DNA of 64,000 nt from assembly GCF_004363305.1 (NCBI RefSeq), contig NZ_SNZA01000001.1, positions 1,307,507 through 1,371,506 on the forward strand, given 5' to 3'. Position 1 is the first letter of the stretch. The number at the start of each line of letters is the position of its first letter. Source of the stretch: Marinomonas communis (GTDB taxonomy: Bacteria > Pseudomonadota > Gammaproteobacteria > Pseudomonadales > Marinomonadaceae). The notes below the pieces were generated by a model, which saw nothing but the letters and a program-made list of their open reading frames with translations, did no database searches and was not told the DNA's origin. Made by a program: the position numbers and the translations under genes. Shown here one piece after another: positions 55,469 through 63,907 of the stretch.

Positions 55469-55903
55469 ATGGAGCAAAATATAGGTTGGAATTTAAGTCG
55501 AGCAGCACTTAGCTGGCGACATGTGGTTGATCTCTATATGTCAGACCTTGGCTTCACGCAATCTCGCTGGATCGCAATGCTGCACTTGAAACGAATCGGA
55601 GAAGGCTGCACTCAAAGCGAGTTAGCCAGCAACATTGGCATCGAGCAACCCTCTTTAATCCGCACGTTAAATCAGCTTTGCGAGGCAGGCTACCTGCAAC
55701 GACAAGAGTCTAAGCACGATGCGCGCTGTAAAACACTTTGGTTCACCAGTAAGGGCAAAGAAGTCTTACAGGAAATGCAAACGATAGCAGATCAAGGCCG
55801 CCATGCATTACTAGATGGACTGAGTGATGAACAACGCAGACTATTAAATGACGCCTTACTTAGCATTATCAAAAACGCACAGAAAATGAGTAGTAAACAC
55901 TAA
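55469..55903 (+). CDS. MarR/SlyA family regulator
   Basis: A 144-residue winged-helix dimeric regulator. The recognition region ASNIGIEQPSLIRTLNQLCEAGYLQRQESKHDARCKTLWFTSKGKEVLQEM is typical of SlyA-type MarR proteins; the N-terminal WNLSRAALSWRHVVD and C-terminal helices form the dimer interface. AGGGAG precedes the ATG. It is followed after one base by the HlyD gene, so it most probably represses its own efflux operon, with de-repression by an aromatic or phenolic compound. Family behaviour, not shown here. Confidence 0.92.
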   Translation: MEQNIGWNLSRAALSWRHVVDLYMSDLGFTQSRWIAMLHLKRIGEGCTQSELASNIGIEQPSLIRTLNQLCEAGYLQRQESKHDARCKTLWFTSKGKEVLQEMQTIADQGRHALLDGLSDEQRRLLNDALLSIIKNAQKMSSKH

Positions 55904-55904
55904 C

Positions 55905-56969
55905 ATGACACCTGATATACATTTTAATCGATGGATGAAGCGCTCCATTGTACTTTTCTTAGTCATCTTCGCTTATCTAGTTATTGCCGATACCACGATT
56001 CCAATGACCAGTTACTCAACCGTTCAGCGTCCCGTTCTCACCATTGCGCCACAAGTATCGGGGAAAGTGACTGAGGTTGCCGTCCACAACAACCAAGAAG
56101 TTAAGCGTGGTGATGTGCTGTTTCGACTCGAAGACACTGACTATAAAATCGCCTTAAAACAAGCTGAGCTGAGCTTGCAGCAGGCCTATCAGACCAACGC
56201 TACGTTAAAAGCAAACATCGCTGAAGCTGAGGCCGAATGGGCTGTTGCCAACGTTGCATTGCAAGAAAGTGAAAGAGAGCTCAAACGTTTAAAGTCACTG
56301 CAAACGCAACACCTTGTCAGTGAACAGCAAGTAGATCAAGCCACGGCTCAAGTCGCTTCTAACAAAGCAAACCTTCACGCTATCGATGCTCGTAAAAACG
56401 CCATTGCAATTGCCCTAGGTGACGACGAGAGTAATAACATAGCTGTGAACAATGCTCGAAGCGCCGTAGCTGATGCGCAACTCAACCTATCGCGCACAAC
56501 GATTCTGGCACCACAAGATGGCGTCATTTCTAATATGCAGCTGGTTCCAGGCATGGTCACCCAAAGCGGCCAGTCTCTTTTATCCTTAGTCATCAGTGGG
56601 CAAGATCGTATTACGGCAGATTTTCGAGAAAAAAGTATTGCCAGTGTGACACCTGGAACCCCTGCGCTGATCGTCTACGATGCCTTCCCAGGAAAGTTGT
56701 TTGAGGGCGTTTTGACCAGCCGAGACTCTGGTATTTCTCAAGGACAAAACACTGCAAATGGCATTCTTGCAACCCCTGATGATAGTGACCGCTGGGTCAG
56801 AGATGCACAACGCATTCGTGTTTATGTTAACCAAACAGGTCAAATCCCATCATCATTAGTGAGTGGTTCTAAAGCAACCGTCATGGTGGAATCAAGCGAC
56901 TCTAGCTTGCTACGCCTAATTGGTCATGTACAAATGCGCATCGTAAGCTGGCTTCATTATGTTTACTGA
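55905..56969 (+). CDS. HlyD/EmrA-type membrane fusion protein
   Basis: A 354-residue periplasmic adaptor. A single N-terminal anchor helix (about 14-34) is followed by a lipoyl-like strand (PQVSGKVTEVAVHNNQEVKRGDVLFRLED), a coiled-coil hairpin (about 75-165) and the barrel domain (ILAPQDGVISNMQLVPGMVTQSGQ). It joins an inner-membrane transporter to an outer-membrane channel not in this window. It overlaps the DUF2955 gene by 11 bases. Substrate probably a small toxic compound. Second gene of the MarR operon. Confidence 0.93.
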   Translation: MTPDIHFNRWMKRSIVLFLVIFAYLVIADTTIPMTSYSTVQRPVLTIAPQVSGKVTEVAVHNNQEVKRGDVLFRLEDTDYKIALKQAELSLQQAYQTNATLKANIAEAEAEWAVANVALQESERELKRLKSLQTQHLVSEQQVDQATAQVASNKANLHAIDARKNAIAIALGDDESNNIAVNNARSAVADAQLNLSRTTILAPQDGVISNMQLVPGMVTQSGQSLLSLVISGQDRITADFREKSIASVTPGTPALIVYDAFPGKLFEGVLTSRDSGISQGQNTANGILATPDDSDRWVRDAQRIRVYVNQTGQIPSSLVSGSKATVMVESSDSSLLRLIGHVQMRIVSWLHYVY

Positions 56970-57978
56970 GATGCAACCCACGGAGAAAAAGCGCTTACTT
57001 CGTATTGCGTTTGGGACCACCATTGGCTTTTCTGTGTGTAAAATCATGGATTGGCCTTATGGCGTTTTCTTTACTGTTTTTCCTATGTTGCTATTGGGCA
57101 TGGTTCCGACGTTTAACCGCACTTTAGCACTGGAGTTCATCGTAGGTGCAGCAATTAGCGCCCTTGAGATGTGGGTGCTACAAACGTTTTTCAAACCCTT
57201 CCCACTCGCCATGCTACTCGCGGTATTCTTTATTTTTGGCTACCATTTTCGCTTTATGCTCACCAGCCGCTACTTCTTAATGTGGGCCTCGGGGTTGATC
57301 ACGCTTTCCACTTTATTGAATTTTGGCAGCTACGACGCAGGACAAGCGACGGATATGGTCGTTGCAACCGTGTTAGCGGCCTTAATTTCCGTAGTGAGTG
57401 CTTACCTTCTGTATTGGCTCATTCCCGACACTGAGCCCTTTAAAGGCACACCGCCAGCGAAACCTTCCGCTTCTCAAATTAACCATAGGACGATTCTAGG
57501 AGCTTTACTGGCTACGATTTCTTTTACTGTATTTCAAATTGCAGACTTAAAGGACTCACTCTCAGCGCAAGTTGCGACGATGCTTATTCTCTTCCCTATG
57601 ACATATCAAGGCTCTGTCATTAGCGCTAAAAAACGAGCTAAAGGTGTGGCCTACGGATGTGTTTTAGCACTGTGTGCGCAAGTTTTACTGTATGACCTGA
57701 TTTCTCATTTTCTTTTAGTCGCTCTATCTTTGTTTATGACTGTAATGATTACAGCTTACTTTCATTTGGTAGAACGCTCTGGATCAGGTATTGGCTTTGG
57801 CGCCTTAACAACTATTGGGATACTTTACGGCCAGTATTTAACGCCACAGGGAGATATTTTCTTCAGCGCTTTATACAGGTTTAGTTCTGTTCTAGTAGCA
57901 ATGTTTTGCGTACTTGTAGTGGCTTTCCTACTAGATAACTGGCTTAACCGCTATAAATGGACTCAGAACACACCATAA
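56959..57978 (+). CDS. DUF2955 membrane protein (FUSC/AaeB-like efflux)
   Basis: A 339-residue inner-membrane protein with about ten helices in two halves, of the DUF2955 group related to aromatic acid exporter AaeB. GTTIGFSVCKIMDWPYGVFFTVFPMLLLG and ISAKKRAKGVAYGCVLALCAQVLLYDL are typical. It is the transporter partner of the HlyD adaptor; together with the MarR regulator they form a common efflux module. Substrate not known. Confidence 0.88.
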   Translation: MFTEMQPTEKKRLLRIAFGTTIGFSVCKIMDWPYGVFFTVFPMLLLGMVPTFNRTLALEFIVGAAISALEMWVLQTFFKPFPLAMLLAVFFIFGYHFRFMLTSRYFLMWASGLITLSTLLNFGSYDAGQATDMVVATVLAALISVVSAYLLYWLIPDTEPFKGTPPAKPSASQINHRTILGALLATISFTVFQIADLKDSLSAQVATMLILFPMTYQGSVISAKKRAKGVAYGCVLALCAQVLLYDLISHFLLVALSLFMTVMITAYFHLVERSGSGIGFGALTTIGILYGQYLTPQGDIFFSALYRFSSVLVAMFCVLVVAFLLDNWLNRYKWTQNTP

Positions 57979-58110
57979 CTGTCTATTTAATCAACAATCG
58001 CCGCACTCACTCCGAGTACGGCGCCTACCTTTACACAACCCCCTCTCTTCATAACAAACGACAACATTATTCACTTCGACACTGATGAATAATGTTTCTA
58101 TGCTAATAAC

Positions 58111-58165
58111 TTATTTGATTACTAATAGTTTGATGTGTAAATTAATAGGCAAAATAATCAAATAA
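58111..58165. promoter_or_regulatory. Inverted repeat upstream of the betaine transporter operon
   Basis: TTATTTGATTA at 58111-58121 and its exact complement TAATCAAATAA at 58155-58165, with 33 bases between, 37 bases before the first ATG. Possible regulator half-sites or DNA loop; AT-rich, so chance cannot be ruled out. Confidence 0.45.
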
Positions 58166-58201
58166 TTTCACAGGCAATTAATTATCCTAAAGGAACTCGG
58201 C

Positions 58202-59200
58202 ATGATAAAAAAAGCACTCATCACTTCCGCTGGAGCACTGTTTGCTTGCTCCTCATTCGCTGCTGACTGCGGCAAAGTCACCATCGCTGAAATGAACTGG
58301 AACTCAGCCAGCTTGATGGCAAATGTTGACCAATTCATCCTAAAGCATGGCTTTGACTGTGATGCTGAGCTAGTTCCTGGCGACACCATGCCAACTGGCA
58401 CATCTATGATTGAAAAGGGTGAACCTGATATTGCTCCTGAATTGTGGACCAACTCCATGAAAGCGGCTTTGGATCGTGGGGTTGAAGAGGGTCGCTTACA
58501 AGTCGCAAGTAAGTCGCTGTCTGATGGTGGTGAAGAAGGCTTCTGGGTACCGCAATATATGGTCGATGAATACCCAGAGTTAGCCACTATTGAAGGGGTT
58601 AAAAAACACGCCAAAGAATTCCCGCATCCAGAGGATGATTCCGTATCAGGTTTCTACGGCTGTCCTGCTGGTTGGAACTGTCAAATCACAGCACGTAACC
58701 TATTTACCGCGCTAAATTTAGAAGAGTCTGGCTTTGAGTTAGTGGATCCTGGCTCTGGTGCAGGCTTATCAGGCGCCATTGCTCGCGCCTATGAACGACA
58801 AGAACCATGGTTCGGTTACTACTGGGCACCAACCGCAGTGCTTGGGAAATACAAAATGGTTAAGGTTGATTTTGGCAGCGGTGTTAATGAACAACACTAT
58901 TTGGACTGTATCTCTAGTGAAACATGTCTAGAGCCTGAAGTGACTATGTATCCGCCATCTCCTGTATACACTGTCACAACGACTGAGTTTGCAGAAAGAG
59001 CGCCAGAGGCATTCGCCTATATGGAAAGCCGCTCCTTTACGAATGCAGAAATGAACAGTTTGCTTGCTTGGATGGAAGAAAACCAAGCTGACGGAGCTTA
59101 TGCTGCAGAAAACTTTATGTTCGAACATGAAGACATCTGGTCTGCTTGGGTAAGCCCTGCTGTTAAAGAAAAACTCATCACTGCTTTAGATAACCTTTAA
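58202..59200 (+). CDS. proX: Glycine betaine/proline binding protein
   Basis: A 332-residue periplasmic binding protein of the OpuAC type for betaine-like osmoprotectants. The signal peptide ends at SSFAA; VTIAEMNWNSASLMANVDQFIL and PEDDSVSGFYGCPAGWNCQITARNLF, YYWAPTAVLGKYKMVK and aromatic clusters form the quaternary-ammonium site. Four Cys suggest disulphides. TAAAGGAACTCGGC precedes the ATG. First of a three-gene operon; synthesis is probably osmotic-stress induced. The substrate could also be choline or DMSP. Confidence 0.9.
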   Translation: MIKKALITSAGALFACSSFAADCGKVTIAEMNWNSASLMANVDQFILKHGFDCDAELVPGDTMPTGTSMIEKGEPDIAPELWTNSMKAALDRGVEEGRLQVASKSLSDGGEEGFWVPQYMVDEYPELATIEGVKKHAKEFPHPEDDSVSGFYGCPAGWNCQITARNLFTALNLEESGFELVDPGSGAGLSGAIARAYERQEPWFGYYWAPTAVLGKYKMVKVDFGSGVNEQHYLDCISSETCLEPEVTMYPPSPVYTVTTTEFAERAPEAFAYMESRSFTNAEMNSLLAWMEENQADGAYAAENFMFEHEDIWSAWVSPAVKEKLITALDNL

Positions 59201-59259
59201 TGGTTTTTAGAAGGCGTCTACATGGCGCCTTCCCCCGCTTTTTATAAGAGACATGATTT

Positions 59260-60159
59260 ATGGCTGACGCATCCTGGTTAACTGAATTTCCAGATATGAG
59301 TCGTCGCGAGCTACTGACGATCCGCAAAACTTTAGATAGCGCTTACCGCGACTTTTCCCGTGAATACGGCGACTCAATTGAATCCCTTTTTGATCCTTTG
59401 TTAAGTTTTCTAGTTTGGTTTGAGCATCTACTTATCCAAACACCATGGTGGATTATTCTGTTCATCATTACAGCCATCGTGCATTTTGCCACTCGCTCAT
59501 GGAAGCTCAGTACCGGTGTCGTTATCTCACTGCTTTTAATAGGTTATTTTGGCATGTGGGAGGATACGATGCGTACACTGAGTATCATCACAGTCTGTAC
59601 GCTACTCTCCATCGTATTAGGAATACCAATCGGTATATTGATGTCTCGGTCAGATCGGGCCCAATCAATCGTTACGCCACTGCTGGATGTAATGCAAACT
59701 ATGCCAGCCTTCGTCTACTTAATTCCTGTGGTGATGCTGTTAGGCATCGGTAAAATCCCTGGTGTGATTGCCGTTGTCATATACGCTATCCCCCCCGTGA
59801 TTCGCTTAACAAATCTAGGCATTCGCCTAGTCAGTAAAGAGATACTTGAAGCGGCCACTGCTTATGGCGCTACGCCTACACAACGACTATTTGGAGTTCA
59901 ACTTCCTTTGGCAATGCCAACCATCATGGCCGGTATTAACCAAACCATTATGATGGCATTAGCAATGGTAGTGATCGCCTCTATGATTGGTGTTAAGGGC
60001 CTAGGCCAACCTGTATTGAAGTCTATTACTAACCAATATTTCACTTTGGGCTTATTAAATGGCCTCGCGATTGTAGCGCTTGCCATCATTTTTGACCGCG
60101 TTTCTCAAAGCTACGCTAAACGCACCCAGAAACATTTAGAGGGACAGGATCATGGCTAG
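59260..60159 (+). CDS. proW: Glycine betaine/proline ABC transporter permease
   Basis: A 299-residue permease with six or more helices. It has the BPD transmembrane domain with EILEAATAYGATPTQRLFGVQLPLAMPTIMAGINQ, the EAA loop that binds the ATPase, and MVVIASMIGVKGLGQ at the end. It is shorter than E. coli ProW at the N-terminus. A single permease gene is normal in this family. Its end overlaps the start of the ATPase gene by 8 bases. Confidence 0.93.
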   Translation: MADASWLTEFPDMSRRELLTIRKTLDSAYRDFSREYGDSIESLFDPLLSFLVWFEHLLIQTPWWIILFIITAIVHFATRSWKLSTGVVISLLLIGYFGMWEDTMRTLSIITVCTLLSIVLGIPIGILMSRSDRAQSIVTPLLDVMQTMPAFVYLIPVVMLLGIGKIPGVIAVVIYAIPPVIRLTNLGIRLVSKEILEAATAYGATPTQRLFGVQLPLAMPTIMAGINQTIMMALAMVVIASMIGVKGLGQPVLKSITNQYFTLGLLNGLAIVALAIIFDRVSQSYAKRTQKHLEGQDHG

Positions 60160-61321
60160 CAACGAAAACGCTTTAATTGAAATCGAAGGCCTATATCAAA
60201 TCTTCGGCCCTAATGCAGAGAAAGTCCTGCCAAAGGTAAAAGCCGGCGCAAGCAAAGACGAAGTTTTGGCAGAAACAGGTCATACGGTAGGTTTACAAGA
60301 TATAAACCTCGCCATTGATAAGGGCGAAATCTTTGTCATCATGGGACTATCAGGATCAGGCAAATCCACATTAATACGCCACTTTAATCGCCTAATTGAT
60401 CCCACAGCAGGGAAAATAAAAGTGAACGGCGATGACATCATGACATTGCCTATGAAAGAGTTAACCCAATTTAGGCGTCACAAGATGTCGATGGTATTCC
60501 AACATTTTGGTCTACTTCCGCACAGAACGGTTATAGAGAATGTTGGCTATGGGCTATCCATTAAAGGATTAAAACGTAGCGAATGGGAAGACAAAGCAAA
60601 AGAATGGCTGGATACCGTTGGTTTAGCTGGCTATGAAGAGCAATACCCTTCGCAGCTCTCTGGTGGCCAACAACAGCGTGTAGGTCTCGCGCGCGCTCTG
60701 TGTACTGACGCAGAAATTTTGTTGATGGACGAAGCCTTTTCCGCTCTTGACCCGCTTATCAGATACGACATGCAGAGTCAGTTGATTGAATTGCAGGAAA
60801 ACCTTCACAAGACCATTATTTTCATCACCCATGATCTAGACGAAGCGCTTCGCCTAGGTGATCGTATTGCGGTTCTTAAAGATGGCAAACTAGTTCAGGT
60901 TGGTAAACCTGTTGATATCATATTGAACCCTGCTGACGACTACGTCAGAGCATTCGCAAAAGACGTCAACCGAGCTAGAGCGTTATTTGTTAAGAATGTG
61001 ATGTCGCCCGCGCTACCGATGTGTTCATCGGATAATATAGAGGACCTCAAATTGCAGCTTAACGAGCATGGCGTAGCCTTCAGGAAAATAGATGATGGCG
61101 TGTTCGAAGCCTGTACAGAGATAGACTCTAATGACAACGCTGTCTGGCTAGCTGTTGCAAGCTTAAAGCGTAATCAGCTACTACAAGATATCTTGCCCAC
61201 CATGCTGGAAAGCAAACAACCACTCCCTGTAATCGACAAGAGCCAGCAGTTGTGTGGTTATCTAAGCCACAAAGCATTAGCAAAAATGCTGCAGCTTCCA
61301 CATCAAACTGAAGCAGCCTAG
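60152..61321 (+). CDS. proV: Glycine betaine/proline ABC transporter ATPase
   Basis: A 389-residue ATPase. Walker A GLSGSGKST, signature LSGGQQQRVGLARAL, Walker B ILLMDEAFSALDPLIR (Asp-Glu-Ala as in ProV), and the H-loop FITHDLDEAL. After the ATPase core (to about 270) comes a CBS-like C-terminal domain that in the family senses ionic strength. The N-terminal extension LYQIFGPNAEKVLPKVKAGASKDEVLAETGHTVGL is typical of ProV. Operon end is marked by a hairpin. Confidence 0.94.
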   Translation: MASNENALIEIEGLYQIFGPNAEKVLPKVKAGASKDEVLAETGHTVGLQDINLAIDKGEIFVIMGLSGSGKSTLIRHFNRLIDPTAGKIKVNGDDIMTLPMKELTQFRRHKMSMVFQHFGLLPHRTVIENVGYGLSIKGLKRSEWEDKAKEWLDTVGLAGYEEQYPSQLSGGQQQRVGLARALCTDAEILLMDEAFSALDPLIRYDMQSQLIELQENLHKTIIFITHDLDEALRLGDRIAVLKDGKLVQVGKPVDIILNPADDYVRAFAKDVNRARALFVKNVMSPALPMCSSDNIEDLKLQLNEHGVAFRKIDDGVFEACTEIDSNDNAVWLAVASLKRNQLLQDILPTMLESKQPLPVIDKSQQLCGYLSHKALAKMLQLPHQTEAA

Positions 61322-61337
61322 ATCAGCTTCAACTCAG

Positions 61338-61368
61338 CCAACACACCTCAAGAATTGAGGTGTGTTGG
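61338..61368. terminator. Bidirectional hairpin between proV and GST genes
   Basis: A perfect 14-bp stem CCAACACACCTCAA / TTGAGGTGTGTTGG with a GAA loop. It overlaps the last codons of the convergent GST gene. There is no strong T-tract on either side. Confidence 0.6.
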
Positions 61369-62025
61369 AAATATAATAGTGGGCTGGCCTTCCTGCCAAG
61401 GTTCATACTTTGACATGATCGCAGCAAATTCCTTTCCGTCTACAAAACCACTCAACCAACGCTTTAAATTTGGATAATTTGAATCCGCAAACCAAGTTGG
61501 TTTTACCCCAGCAAACTGACGAATAAATGGAAATATTGCGACATCAGCTAACGTCATCGACTCCCCCATTAAGTAAGGATAACGGCTGAGGCGAACATCT
61601 AATCGCTTTAGAAAACGCTCACCTTTTTGCCGATAAAACTCTTCCGTGAATTCAGGGTATCGATCTGCGTACTTATATCGATCCAACCAATACTTAAAGC
61701 AGTGGTCATTATAAGACACCCAAGTCTGAATCTTCGTTTGCATCACTTTGCTTTGAGGCCAAAGCTGTAAGCTCATGCTAGACGCCGGTGCTTGGTTAAT
61801 CGCCCACATCATAATGTCAAAACTTTCAGGGTAACGTTTGCCATCAACAATTAACTGCGGCACCGTCGAGCGCCCACCAAGCTTTAATAATGCCTCAGGC
61901 TTATTCTTTAACACGACTTCCCTCAACTCTACTGATTGAGAAAGCAAAGCCAGTGTGTAGCGTGCTCGCATTGCATAAGGACAGCGGCGGAAGCTATAAA
62001 GTATTGCTGGCAAAAAACTCTCCAT
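61348..62025 (-). CDS. Glutathione S-transferase family protein
   Basis: A 225-residue soluble protein with the thioredoxin-like N-terminal half (ILYSFRRCPYAMRARYTLALL, a Cys in the active-site position, then VPQLIVDGKRYPESFDIMMWA) and an all-helical C-terminal half with the typical YLMGESMTLADVAIFPFIRQF. The RCPYA motif makes it look like a glutaredoxin-2 or stringent-starvation-like member. Substrate unknown. Single gene. Confidence 0.9.
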   Translation of the reverse strand: MESFLPAILYSFRRCPYAMRARYTLALLSQSVELREVVLKNKPEALLKLGGRSTVPQLIVDGKRYPESFDIMMWAINQAPASSMSLQLWPQSKVMQTKIQTWVSYNDHCFKYWLDRYKYADRYPEFTEEFYRQKGERFLKRLDVRLSRYPYLMGESMTLADVAIFPFIRQFAGVKPTWFADSNYPNLKRWLSGFVDGKEFAAIMSKYEPWQEGQPTIIFPTHLNS

Positions 62026-62169
62026 TATTCAATCATTTAAAACATACGCATTATAAGTAAAGCAAAGTAAGTGCTAAAGGGATATCAACTTTGCGATAGC
62101 GCATATATTAAAGTTCCTATATTGTTAAAAATATGTTGATTAGATTTTCTACTAAACATGGAGCAAGGA

Positions 62170-63003
62170 ATGTTCTCACCAAGCCCTATCACCCTCGTGC
62201 CATCTCCTCCCCGTCTAAATGACATTGATACAGCCCATAAGAGCTATACGTTAAAGGATAAGGAGCAGTATCAAAAGAAGCTAAAGAAAACACAAGAGCT
62301 GATGCTTAAGGTGCAGCAAGCTTATTACCATCAAGGCAAGCGAGCGATCATCGTTTTTCAAGGCTGGGATGCAGCTGGGAAAGGCGGTGCGATTAGAAGA
62401 ATCACAGAAAAACTTGATCCTCGAGGCTATCGAGTACATCCAATCGCTTCACCAACAAAAGAAGAGCAAGGCCGACATTACCTGTATCGGTTTCAGACCC
62501 GTCTACCTAAGCCTGGCTCCATCGCTATTTTTGATCGCTCCTGGTACGAACGCGTACTAGTTGAACGCATTGAGGAGTTTACTTCACCTAACGAATGGCA
62601 ACGTGCTTACCAAGAAATCAATGAATTTGAACGTATGCTGACTGATGATGGTGTCCGCATCATCAAGATCTTTATGCATATCTCTAAAGATGAGCAATTA
62701 AAGCGCTTTGAAGAACGCCTGAATAACCCGATGAAACAATGGAAGCTGACCGAAGAAGACATTCGCAACCGTGCGAAATGGGATGAATACGAAAGGGCTA
62801 CAGATGAGATGTTCCAGCGTACTTCAACCCTTTCAGCTCCATGGACTATCATTCCAGGCAATAAGAAATGGTTTGCCCGTGTAGAGGTGCTCCATACTGT
62901 AATCGAGGCACTTTCAAAAGAAGTAGACTTAAGCCCACCACCTGTCGACCCAACCGTTGTCAAAGCTGCCCGTAAGCAGCTGGGCATACAAATAAACGAC
63001 TAG
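62170..63003 (+). CDS. ppk2: Polyphosphate kinase 2 family protein
   Basis: A 277-residue nucleotide kinase that transfers phosphate between polyphosphate and nucleotides. FQGWDAAGKGGAIRRITEKLDPRGYRV holds Walker A, IAIFDRSWYERVLVERIEEF the Walker B/lid, and WKLTEEDIRNRAKWDEYERATDEMF the following helix. It is a one-domain PPK2; the exact class (GDP/ADP or AMP phosphorylation) cannot be told by eye. GGAG lies 6 bases before the ATG at 62170, so this start is better than 62158. Divergent from the GST gene. Confidence 0.93.
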   Translation: MFSPSPITLVPSPPRLNDIDTAHKSYTLKDKEQYQKKLKKTQELMLKVQQAYYHQGKRAIIVFQGWDAAGKGGAIRRITEKLDPRGYRVHPIASPTKEEQGRHYLYRFQTRLPKPGSIAIFDRSWYERVLVERIEEFTSPNEWQRAYQEINEFERMLTDDGVRIIKIFMHISKDEQLKRFEERLNNPMKQWKLTEEDIRNRAKWDEYERATDEMFQRTSTLSAPWTIIPGNKKWFARVEVLHTVIEALSKEVDLSPPPVDPTVVKAARKQLGIQIND

Positions 63004-63020
63004 ATATAACGTTATAAAGC

Positions 63021-63048
63021 AGAAGGGCCGATTAAATCGGCCCTTCTT
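63021..63048. terminator. Bidirectional terminator
   Basis: An 11-bp GC-rich stem AGAAGGGCCGA / TCGGCCCTTCT with TTAAA loop, between convergent ppk2 and yaiL. Confidence 0.85.
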
Positions 63049-63054
63049 GTATTC

Positions 63055-63606
63055 TTACCACATCAAATCATCCGGGATTTGGAATTCAGCATACGGATCA
63101 TCTTCATCGATTTCCTCTGCTTTCGATGAGATATTCAATACCAGAATCATATCAGGCTCTTTCTCTTGAACCTTCTCGGCAATGCCTTTTGGCACGATTT
63201 CGTATTGACCTTCCAGCTTAGCAATAGCTAAACGACCTTCAGATAAATCCTTATGCATCTTCTCAGAGACATATAGCTTTTTGACTTTCTTGTCGTCCGT
63301 GAAGTTATAGGCGATCTCACCGTCTTCTTTTGCAACACGGTTTTGAATAATAATTTGACGAATCTGGCCAAGAATGGCTTTGTATTCAATTTCAGCTTGA
63401 CGTTTAAGGTTAAGCTCTTTATCGCGAGCGGCTTTCTCTTCTTTCTGACGCTTTAACTCAGCTTGACGTGCTTCTTCTGCAGAATTGTCTAGCTGACCTT
63501 TCTTCATCTTTTGCTTAGTCTGAAGCTTCTCAGCTTTAATCTTATTCGCTTTTTTCTTATCGACAATACCAGCACCTAACAGCTGTTCTTGTAAGGACTT
63601 AGCCAT
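63055..63606 (-). CDS. yaiL: DUF2058 family protein YaiL
   Basis: A 183-residue, highly charged cytoplasmic protein. It opens with KSLQEQLLGAGIVDKKKANKIKAEK, then a Lys/Glu-rich helical region (about 35-75), an ordered core IILGQIRQIIIQNRV and KKLYVSEKMHKDLSEGRLAIAKLEGQYEIVP, and an acidic tail ending DPYAEFQIPDDLMW, the standard YaiL end. Thought to be a nucleoprotein or polysome-associated protein. Start ATG at 63606. Confidence 0.9.
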   Translation of the reverse strand: MAKSLQEQLLGAGIVDKKKANKIKAEKLQTKQKMKKGQLDNSAEEARQAELKRQKEEKAARDKELNLKRQAEIEYKAILGQIRQIIIQNRVAKEDGEIAYNFTDDKKVKKLYVSEKMHKDLSEGRLAIAKLEGQYEIVPKGIAEKVQEKEPDMILVLNISSKAEEIDEDDPYAEFQIPDDLMW

Positions 63607-63740
63607 GTAAAACCTCTAATAAACGCATATCATAAATTGCATGCATTATATCGTTTTTCAAAAGTAATGCCCTGAACTTTTTACAACCCACTTGTACGAC
63701 CCCAATTCAGTTCGGGGAGAAAAGGCTTTGATTATTTAAC

Positions 63741-63813
63741 CCTAGGGGGCAGATCCCTGTACGTACATCAGTTTCCGATCACTGCAATCAGTCTAGGAAT
63801 CTGACCCCTTAGC
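63741..63813. repeat. REP-like hairpin element
   Basis: CCTAGGGGGCAGATCCCTG on the left and the near-complement CTAGGAATCTGACCCCTTAG on the right enclose about 35 bases with a shorter repeat (ACTGAT twice on the reverse strand) and the palindrome GTACGTAC. The GGGGTCAGAT-type arms resemble REP elements mobilised by RAYT transposases in gammaproteobacteria. Only one copy is in the window. Confidence 0.6.
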
Positions 63814-63860
63814 TAAGGTTTTGCTATCGGGGGATCAAGGCGAGACATTTTCGACGGACG

Positions 63861-63893
63861 TAAAAAAGCCCTGACAGCGATGCTATCAGGGCT
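63861..63893 (-). terminator. Terminator of the rRNA operon
   Basis: On the minus strand AGCCCTGATAGC / GCTGTCAGGGCT, one mismatch, followed by TTTTTTAC. It lies about 15 bases past the 5S 3' end. Confidence 0.9.
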
Positions 63894-63907
63894 TCTTTAA
63901 ATTAAAA

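Larger units (their letters stand above)
63607..63907. other. Region between yaiL and the rRNA operon end
   Basis: About 300 bases without a gene. It carries a REP-like imperfect inverted repeat (63741-63813) and the rRNA terminator (63861-63893). No reading frame worth calling. Confidence 0.6.

Noticed and set aside
57997..58020. Short imperfect hairpin after the DUF2955 gene
   Set aside because: Stem is interrupted and no T-tract follows; not convincing as terminator.
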